NCBI RefSeq assembly: GCF_005048265.1
Contig: NZ_SUNH01000007.1
Span: 1-64,000 of the forward strand
Direction: 5' to 3'
Length of the DNA: 64,000 nucleotides
Source of the DNA: Paracoccus hibiscisoli
GTDB taxonomy: Bacteria; Pseudomonadota; Alphaproteobacteria; Rhodobacterales; Rhodobacteraceae
How positions within the stretch are numbered: position 1 is the first letter of the stretch; every line of letters begins with the position of its first letter. The position numbers were made by a program, and so were the translations under genes. The notes under the pieces were generated by a model that was not told where the DNA came from, did not search any database, and saw only the letters and a list, made by a program, of their open reading frames with translations. Below, piece by piece: positions 58,618 to 64,000 of this stretch.

Positions 58618-61269
58618 ATGCCCCTTTATTTTCACAGCCCGCTTCTGGCAGGCAACCCGTTCGAAGGAACCGCAGGCGATGGTATGGTGCCGGGGTCGGT
58701 TTCAGTTTCCGAATGGGGGGAGGTCGCAACCTCGGTTCCCGTCGCCGCCGCGCGCGACGGGCGCATGTCTATCGTGGACTATGATCTGGCGTCTGTTTCA
58801 CACGGCGATATATCGCCAGCGTCAGGAGGATCGACGTATGTGGACCTGAACGACCTTCCTCCCGGAAACGGGCTGACGCAGATCGCAGCGACGACCACCG
58901 ACGGCGGTAGCATTTCTATCGAGGTCAGGCCCCGAAACACGCTGCACAGTTTCTCAAACGGTCGCGGATGGATGCTGCCCATCGACCCGTCCACCGGGCG
59001 GCTGCAATTTGAGATCGGGCGCAACGGGCGGAAATACTACGCAACGGCGGGCGCGCACGGCTACACCAAGCAGATGATTGCTGACGAAACCGGGCTGTCT
59101 CTTTCCTCAATTTCGGACAGCTACATTCGGACAAGCACCGTTTATGGACGTTCGCCGGAAAAGGCTTTGGATATTGCAACGGTCCTGAATATCTGGGCTT
59201 CAGATACAAGAGGGCTGTTCAATTCTAACTGGCTTATTCTTCAGAGAGGGTATGATTACTCTAATGTTGAACAAGTTTTCATAAATAACCAAGGATGGGT
59301 TTCCAGGTCGGCGTCAGGCGAAAGTCCGCTGCATCCAATCCTTATTACCTCTTATGGAGACTTGGCCCTAGACACCCCTGTTCTTAAAGGTATCGAGGCC
59401 AACTTCCAGAATGAAGAGATTTACACTTGGCTTGCCTACCAAGATGTTGATTTTAAGCGTTACAAGGTTGCATCACGGTTTTCTTCGATTTTCAGCCATG
59501 TAAAAATTGTCAACAAGGATTTCAATTTTAAGGGCGGTCATCGGACCCTTTATATGTGCGCCGGAATTAATGCCACATGGTTCAAAGAAGAACTTTCCCC
59601 TCGTCTGTATTGGGGCGGCGACAGCCCAGGTGGAACGCCCCCGCATGACGGGGCTTGCGGAGTTTATCACTCGGGCACGCTTTCTTTGCTGATGCTCAAG
59701 TGCTTCATCGACCAAGCCGGGTGGAGCGATGGTTTTAGTCGCCTTGACCCGTCTATTGATTTCCCGCTTTACCCTACCGAACTTGTTCACAACGTTTATG
59801 GCCAATATGGTAGCCTGAACGTCATTATCCGCGAACTGTTCACGTCGCGCGCGGGGGCGCAGGGCATCCAGCAGCGCGGGGGCGGTGTGATCGAGGACGT
59901 ATTCTTTCTGGACAACAACATCGCGGGGAACAATTTCGGGGTCGGGGCATACAACATTCCCGGCGAGGGAAACACACCCGTTTATCGGCACACCGTCACC
60001 ACATCATGCGGTGGCCGACGCGGACCTAACCGCCCACCCGCGCGGAATTGGGGGCTTGAAGTGGGAAGCCGTGGCGGGGTTGCGCACAACACCATCTTCA
60101 TGCACGCGCGAAACCCTAATGATCCGGTCGAGATAGCGACCAGGATTGCAGGAAGAAACTCATTTGATCCGCGTCACCCTGACACTGAGCTGGGGTGGTG
60201 GGTTCGCTCATTCGTCCACAACTATGCGACCGAGTGGACCTCTCAAGAAAATGCTGTGGCTCTGGGTCGCGATCCTGCCATGCTGAACCAAGTCACTGTG
60301 CAGAATTTCATTTCAACGCGGATGGACACGACTGGCATTGAGGAGATCGACAAGATCCAGGCATATTGCATGTTCATGCGAACGCTGACCCCGGCGCAGC
60401 GCGTGGCGGAACTGCAAGCCGTTCTGGCCTATTTCCGCGCCCCGTGGGGCCTAAACATTCCCGCGCGCATCAACCCGACGACTGCGGTTTTCCAGCCCGC
60501 GACGGAGATCACGTCCGGAATCCTCTATGCCGACCGGGACAACTGGTCCACGCAGGACATTCCGGGCGTGCAGCACGTCGACACCGTGCAAGCGCGGGGC
60601 GTGGCGGTTCGGTTCGGCGAGAACACCGTCAACCTGGTCAGCTATGATAGCGAGGGCGGCAAGCTGGAACTGTCGTCGGGCAAGATGACTGTCGGCACCT
60701 TGGCGAACTGCCGACAGGTCACGACGATCATATCCGGGCAGGTCTTCATCACCAGCCAGGAGAACGTGGAGACCTATCGTGCAGAAAGCGGGCGCATCGT
60801 TTTGAACGGGGCGGCCACCGGCCACAACCTAATCGTGGACGGTCAAAGCCCCGAGGTCGCACTTGGCCCAAACCATATCATCGCCAGCGGCAAGGTCATG
60901 GACCTGCGGTGCGGGCGGCAGGGCGCGGTCGGCTGGATCGGCACCGGAACGGCAACGCTGACCATCGCGGCAGGCGGCACGCTGCGGTTCCGCCGCTTCA
61001 TGCTGGACAGCACCGTTACGGCCGCCGTCACGGCCGCAAGCCGCATGTCGATTTTGGAGAGGTTCCGGCTCACCGGAGACGATCCACAACCAACCGTCGC
61101 GGCCAGCCTTGTGCTGGCGGCCGGGTCGATTGTCGAGGTCGATACCACAGGCGTCGCACCCGGCACCTACGACCTGACCGGACCCGGCGTCACCGTCGTG
61201 AACCAAGGCGCGACCCTGCCCGCAGGCGTTGCCGTGGTCGGCGGCGTGCTGCGGCTGACGGTCAGCTAA
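58618..61269 (+). CDS. Tailspike-like receptor-binding protein
   Basis: 883 residues from ATG 58618 (GGAAGTCATC upstream). A short N-terminal anchoring part is followed by a long strand-and-turn region (about 170-620) of parallel-beta-helix type, including TLYMCAGINATWF, GGGVIEDVFFLDNNIAGNNF and GGVAHNTIFMHARN. The C-terminal 250 residues repeat the beta pattern of GRIVLNGAATGHNLIVDG and KVMDLRCGRQG. Such spikes bind or cut surface polysaccharide. The middle is A/T-rich: line 59221-59280 has 20/60 G+C against 37/60 at 58981-59040, by my count. Convergent with the next gene, overlapping it by 8 bp. Confidence 0.75.
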   Translation: MPLYFHSPLLAGNPFEGTAGDGMVPGSVSVSEWGEVATSVPVAAARDGRMSIVDYDLASVSHGDISPASGGSTYVDLNDLPPGNGLTQIAATTTDGGSISIEVRPRNTLHSFSNGRGWMLPIDPSTGRLQFEIGRNGRKYYATAGAHGYTKQMIADETGLSLSSISDSYIRTSTVYGRSPEKALDIATVLNIWASDTRGLFNSNWLILQRGYDYSNVEQVFINNQGWVSRSASGESPLHPILITSYGDLALDTPVLKGIEANFQNEEIYTWLAYQDVDFKRYKVASRFSSIFSHVKIVNKDFNFKGGHRTLYMCAGINATWFKEELSPRLYWGGDSPGGTPPHDGACGVYHSGTLSLLMLKCFIDQAGWSDGFSRLDPSIDFPLYPTELVHNVYGQYGSLNVIIRELFTSRAGAQGIQQRGGGVIEDVFFLDNNIAGNNFGVGAYNIPGEGNTPVYRHTVTTSCGGRRGPNRPPARNWGLEVGSRGGVAHNTIFMHARNPNDPVEIATRIAGRNSFDPRHPDTELGWWVRSFVHNYATEWTSQENAVALGRDPAMLNQVTVQNFISTRMDTTGIEEIDKIQAYCMFMRTLTPAQRVAELQAVLAYFRAPWGLNIPARINPTTAVFQPATEITSGILYADRDNWSTQDIPGVQHVDTVQARGVAVRFGENTVNLVSYDSEGGKLELSSGKMTVGTLANCRQVTTIISGQVFITSQENVETYRAESGRIVLNGAATGHNLIVDGQSPEVALGPNHIIASGKVMDLRCGRQGAVGWIGTGTATLTIAAGGTLRFRRFMLDSTVTAAVTAASRMSILERFRLTGDDPQPTVAASLVLAAGSIVEVDTTGVAPGTYDLTGPGVTVVNQGATLPAGVAVVGGVLRLTVS

Positions 61270-61819
61270 CCCGCCTGCGGCGCTTTCGCATCATCGCGAG
61301 AGCGCCGAATCCAAGAGGAAGAAGGGCGGCAGACGCGGGGAGCGGAACGGGCGCTATTTGTATGTTCTCGATAGCCAGATCTACATAGCTAACATTCTCT
61401 AGATTATTTGGCATTAGGGAGAGAATATTTTGCTCGCCATTCAGAAATGAAAATACAAAGCCGTCACCTAGGGGAGACGTTCCTATTGCCCAAAAACCGG
61501 AAATCCACGACTGATCCGTAATATTCCATTTTTCTCCACGTGAGGTTAACGTGATATCAGCGCAGTAATCAGCGGGCAGATAGGTGATTGATGCGCGCAT
61601 GGGGACGGAAACGTCTTTTGTATATGGTCCGTAAGACGTGATGCTTGATCCATCATAGGTTTCCGCCTCTTTGAAAAACAAATCAAAGCTGTATTTAACC
61701 TTCTGGCCAAAAATCGGCGGGTCATAAAAGTCCGAACGGTCACAAAACCCCGTCGCAGCCTCAGCCGCCGACCCAATACCTAGCGCTGCCACCGCAGCCA
61801 AAACCGCACTCTTAATCAT
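61262..61819 (-). CDS. VPLPA-CTERM secreted protein (lysogenic-conversion candidate)
   Basis: 185 residues from ATG 61819, chosen because GAGAGGTGGAAG precedes it and the signal peptide begins there (MIKSAVLAAVAALGIGSAAE, cleavage near 22-25). The mature part is beta-rich with few charges (YDPPIFGQKVKYSFDLFFKE). The C-terminus carries VPLPA, a hydrophobic helix and RKRRRR, the sorting signal processed by exosortase-type enzymes of the host. It is the only reverse-strand gene in the late region, with its own gap upstream and lower GC, fitting a moron expressed in lysogens. The signal's partner exosortase would be host-encoded. Confidence 0.85.
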   Translation of the reverse strand: MIKSAVLAAVAALGIGSAAEAATGFCDRSDFYDPPIFGQKVKYSFDLFFKEAETYDGSSITSYGPYTKDVSVPMRASITYLPADYCADITLTSRGEKWNITDQSWISGFWAIGTSPLGDGFVFSFLNGEQNILSLMPNNLENVSYVDLAIENIQIAPVPLPASAALLPLGFGALAMMRKRRRRVS

Positions 61820-62051
61820 CTTCCACCTCTCGCGCCGAATCGACGTTGGTTTCACCAGTGCGTGAATAGTCTGCGCAACGCGCAAAAGAGTCTCGGTGAA
61901 ACGTTTCCGCTTGCTGCAACCTTAGATTGCGCGAACACGGTCCCGCGCCCGATCCCGATGCATTCGGCCTAGCCCCGCCCCCTGCCCGTCTGGTATGATA
62001 CCAGCACGCACAGGACGTGCCCCTTCCCCCGCTACAGGAGAGGCACGTCTG
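61820..62051. other. Divergent intergenic region upstream of lysis genes
   Basis: The 232-bp gap between the VPLPA-CTERM gene and the lysis genes holds TGGTATGATACCA (61991-62003), a palindrome with a TATGAT -10-like core, and AGGAGAGG before the next ATG. It should contain promoters for both directions. I cannot place a -35 box for either with confidence. Confidence 0.35.
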
Positions 62052-62432
62052 ATGAGCGTTCCCCAATTGATCTACGAGATGTTCATGTCGCCCGGCACGC
62101 CGCAGGGTAACTATGAGCGCATGGCCGCGGCGTTCGGCCACGCCATGATCGGCGTGCTGCTGGCCGCCGCGCTGCTGCGGCCCATGGCACGCCGCCCTTG
62201 GCTAGCAAGTGGCCTGGCGCTGGCCATCTACCTGCCCTGGGAGATCGGCCAGCTGCTTATCGCCGGATCGTCACTGGCAGACAGCGCGATCGACGCGGGC
62301 GCGGTTCTGGCCGGCGCGCTGATCGCCGCATCCCTGTGGACCCGGCGCCTGCCGCTGGTCCTCGTCCTGGCCCCGGTGCTTGTGCTGCTGGGCCGTGCCA
62401 TCCCCGAGAAGCAGCGGGGCGGCGATGAGTGA
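62052..62432 (+). CDS. Four-pass membrane protein of the lysis module, VanZ-like/holin-like
   Basis: 126 residues from ATG 62052 (CAGGAGAGGCACGTCTG upstream). Four hydrophobic segments lie near residues 26-43, 53-72, 80-96 and 101-115. WEIGQLLIAGSSLADSAIDA followed by GAVLAGALIA recalls the VanZ signature of ExxQ, Ser, Asp and Gly-rich last helix. Its place before a TM protein and the endolysin suggests a holin role. Whether it forms holes or only resembles VanZ is open. Confidence 0.6.
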   Translation: MSVPQLIYEMFMSPGTPQGNYERMAAAFGHAMIGVLLAAALLRPMARRPWLASGLALAIYLPWEIGQLLIAGSSLADSAIDAGAVLAGALIAASLWTRRLPLVLVLAPVLVLLGRAIPEKQRGGDE

Positions 62433-63003
62433 GAAAACCCAAGCGTTCGGCGCATTCCTGCTGGACGAGGCGAAGAAGTGGGCCGCCCGAACCTTCATCA
62501 TGCTCATGGTGGCGGTGTTCGTCCTCCTGGTGACGCCGATGAAGGATCGCCTCGAACGCATCTGGAACAGCCCCGATTTACTGGCCGAGGTGCTGAACAA
62601 GCTGGACGAGCTGTCGGCAGAGGTCCAGCGTGCCACCGGCGAGGATCGCGTGATCTTCGAGGTGCCGGGCCAGTCCTTCGTGCGCGAGCCGGTTCACCTG
62701 GGCGAACAGATCACCCTGAACATGGTCCTGCGCCGTACCAAGCTGGGCACGCCCTGCACGCTCCTGAACCGGACAGCGATCTTCACCGACGAGACGGGCA
62801 TTGCCAATGCCGGGCTGACGATCCGCCCAGCCCGCCAGGTCGGCGCGGCTGATACCCTGATCCGGCTCATGCTCGATGTTCCCCAGCAGGTCCAGACGGG
62901 CCGCGTGACGGTCTATCTGTCGCTGGAGTTCGATTGCGGCGGCAAGCCGGTGTTCGATCAGACCCGCCCCGTCGCCTTCGCCCTGCTGGAGAAGCCGTCA
63001 TGA
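62425..63003 (+). CDS. Single-pass membrane protein of the lysis module
   Basis: 192 residues from ATG 62425, overlapping the upstream gene by 8 bp. One membrane segment (about 17-37, ARTFIMLMVAVFVLLV) is followed by a short coiled coil (NKLDELSAEVQRA) and a beta-rich domain (VIFEVPGQSFVREPVHLGEQ, TLNMVLRRTKLGTPCTLLNR). No family recognised. It may help lysis, as a spanin-like or regulator protein; position is the only evidence. Confidence 0.6.
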   Translation: MSEKTQAFGAFLLDEAKKWAARTFIMLMVAVFVLLVTPMKDRLERIWNSPDLLAEVLNKLDELSAEVQRATGEDRVIFEVPGQSFVREPVHLGEQITLNMVLRRTKLGTPCTLLNRTAIFTDETGIANAGLTIRPARQVGAADTLIRLMLDVPQQVQTGRVTVYLSLEFDCGGKPVFDQTRPVAFALLEKPS

Positions 63004-63212
63004 TGAGCCGCCGCAAGCGCCTGTCCATCGCTGCAAATCGCTGCATAGGCGGCCCTGTAGGAGAAACGCTTTGCGCACATGCCCATCGGTCAGGCTGGGC
63101 GCGCTTCGATGGCGCCATGCAGATCCTCTTTCGTGATCCAACCCACTGCGAGGGGGAACATCTCGACCGCCTCGCCTTGCCTGAAAATGTGAACCAAAGG
63201 ACTGATCCATGA
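63000..63212 (+). CDS. Small basic hypothetical protein (70 aa)
   Basis: ATG 63000 overlaps the upstream TGA, and its TGA overlaps the next ATG. MMSRRKRLSIAANRCIGGPV opens a basic protein with four Cys/His (CAHAHRSG, THCEGEH). Second Met at 63003 is an alternative start. Coupling supports expression; function unknown. Confidence 0.5.
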   Translation: MMSRRKRLSIAANRCIGGPVGETLCAHAHRSGWARFDGAMQILFRDPTHCEGEHLDRLALPENVNQRTDP

Positions 63213-63949
63213 TGAACCGCATCGCCAACCACCACACCGGGGGCGGTTACGAGCCTTCGGCGCTGGATTTGAGCCACTATCACAAGCTGATTTCCCTGGA
63301 CGGGACGGTTCACGATGGGCGGCACCCGATCGCCGCGAACGCGCCCGGCCGCCCGCTGGTCGCGGGGCGCTATGCGGCCCATACCCGCGCGCTGAACACC
63401 GGCACGATCGGCAACGCGCTTTGCGCCATGGCGAACGGCGACTGGCGCAGCCCCTTTGCCTGCCGAACCTTTCCCCTGCCCGCCCAGGTCGAGGCGCTGG
63501 TGCAGCTGAACGCGCGCCAGTGCGTCGAATATGGCATCCCCGTAACCCGGGCGACGGTTCTTTCACATGGCGAGGTCGAGCTGACGCTTGGCATCAAGCA
63601 GGCTGGCAAGTGGGATTTCGACTACGATTTCATGGACCGCACCGCCACGCGCGATCCCATCGCCATCGGTGACAAGTTCCGGGCCCGCGTGCTGGCCGCG
63701 ATCGAGGGCCTGGGCCAAGGGGCGCCGTGCGCCGCGCCCTCGCCGCGCCCGGTCCTCCGCCGCGGCGCATCGGGGGGCGACGTGCGCGAGCTCCAGTCCC
63801 TGCTGAACCGCCGGGGCGCAAATCTGGACATGGATGGAGGCTTTGGCCCCGCGACCTTCGCGGCGGTCGTGTCCTTCCAACGGCGTTCGCAGCTCCGGCA
63901 GGATGGCCTGGTCGGAGCTATTACCTGGGCGGCCCTGCTGCCCTGCTGA
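63209..63949 (+). CDS. Endolysin: amidase with peptidoglycan-binding domain
   Basis: 246 residues. N-terminal IANHHTGGGYEPSALDLSHY, LISLDGTVHDGRHPI and LNTGTIGNALCAMANG match the Amidase_2/PGRP fold. Zinc ligands are probably His8/His9 and a His near residue 119 (VLSHGEVELTLG), with GKWDFD giving the last ligand region. The C-terminal part (about 185-246: LRRGASGGDVRELQSLLNRR, then MDGGFGPATFAAVVSFQRRS) is a PG_binding_1 module. It cuts the MurNAc-L-Ala amide bond of host peptidoglycan at lysis. No signal peptide, so it needs the holin. Confidence 0.9.
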   Translation: MMNRIANHHTGGGYEPSALDLSHYHKLISLDGTVHDGRHPIAANAPGRPLVAGRYAAHTRALNTGTIGNALCAMANGDWRSPFACRTFPLPAQVEALVQLNARQCVEYGIPVTRATVLSHGEVELTLGIKQAGKWDFDYDFMDRTATRDPIAIGDKFRARVLAAIEGLGQGAPCAAPSPRPVLRRGASGGDVRELQSLLNRRGANLDMDGGFGPATFAAVVSFQRRSQLRQDGLVGAITWAALLPC

Positions 63950-63983
63950 TCTTCAACCGCGCCGAGGCGCAAGAGGGACTGAC

Positions 63984-64000
63984 ATGGATAGACTGATCGA
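63984..64000 (+). CDS. Start of the next gene (partial)
   Basis: ATG 63984 with AGAGGGACTGAC as ribosome site encodes MDRLI before the window ends. It follows the endolysin by 34 bp and probably continues the lysis module. Nothing can be said about function. Confidence 0.5.

Noticed and set aside
1..64000. CRISPR array or diversity-generating retroelement
   Set aside because: No regularly spaced repeats, no cas genes and no reverse transcriptase motif seen, although BPP-1-like podoviruses sometimes carry the latter.

Overview
The window looks like the chromosome (or a large replicon) of a GC-rich alphaproteobacterium of the Rhodobacteraceae type, possibly Paracoccus-like. I infer this from codon choice, the protein families present and the VPLPA-CTERM sorting tail on one gene. 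About 58 kb of the 64 kb is one temperate podovirus-type prophage. Its right end lies beyond the window.

Left flank (1-6.6 kb): a mobile-element scrapyard. It holds a truncated IS66 transposase fused back to back with a truncated helicase/restriction-enzyme tail, a serine recombinase next to a 10-bp inverted repeat, a VanZ-like membrane protein, a frameshifted polymerase-like gene behind a good sigma-70 promoter, a tyrosine integrase, a 44-nt nested inverted-repeat structure, and an atypical TTG-start gene with a zinc ribbon.

Leftward phage operon (14.8 to 6.7 kb, minus strand): about twenty small, mostly ATGA-coupled genes. They include RecT, a coiled-coil partner and a DUF2303 protein. The operon reads from a promoter region holding two GGACAATTGTCC palindromes.

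Immunity region (15.0-16.6 kb): an XRE-type repressor (minus) faces a small Cro-position gene (plus) across two GGACAAAAGTCC palindromes. The plus gene appears to be leaderless. A third GGACAATTGTCC copy lies before the packaging genes, which suggests one repressor regulon.

Rightward early genes (16.4-21.4 kb): two DNA methyltransferase-like genes, a VRR-NUC nuclease, and a replication-initiator-like gene that carries a cluster of CCCGCA iterons inside its coding sequence. A small protein with a strong Shine-Dalgarno site overlaps its end.

Packaging, head and tail (21.5-42.6 kb): small and large terminase, P22-type portal, acidic scaffold-like protein, a CsrA-like protein, N4 gp56-type major capsid protein, tail-tube/stopper candidates, a long Ala-rich fiber ending in a gpJ-like region, fiber chaperone, GNAT-like protein, S74-like protein, and a muramidase-like internal protein.

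Giant gene (42.7-55.9 kb): a 4394-residue polyvalent protein of the DarB type with an adenine methylase, SNF2-like helicase, HExxH zincin, PLxRFG motif and LPD38-like tail. Three of its low-complexity linkers contain a separate ORF in the +1 frame, each with a strong Shine-Dalgarno site. One encodes a recognisable HNH/HTH homing-endonuclease-like protein. Hand counts of GC3 favour the nested frame in all three intervals. This gene-inside-linker architecture is the most unusual feature of the window.

Adhesion and lysis (55.9-64 kb): Ig-like tail proteins, a beta-helix-like tailspike with an AT-rich core, a reverse-strand VPLPA-CTERM secreted protein that looks like a moron, a VanZ-like/holin-like membrane protein, and an amidase endolysin with a peptidoglycan-binding domain.
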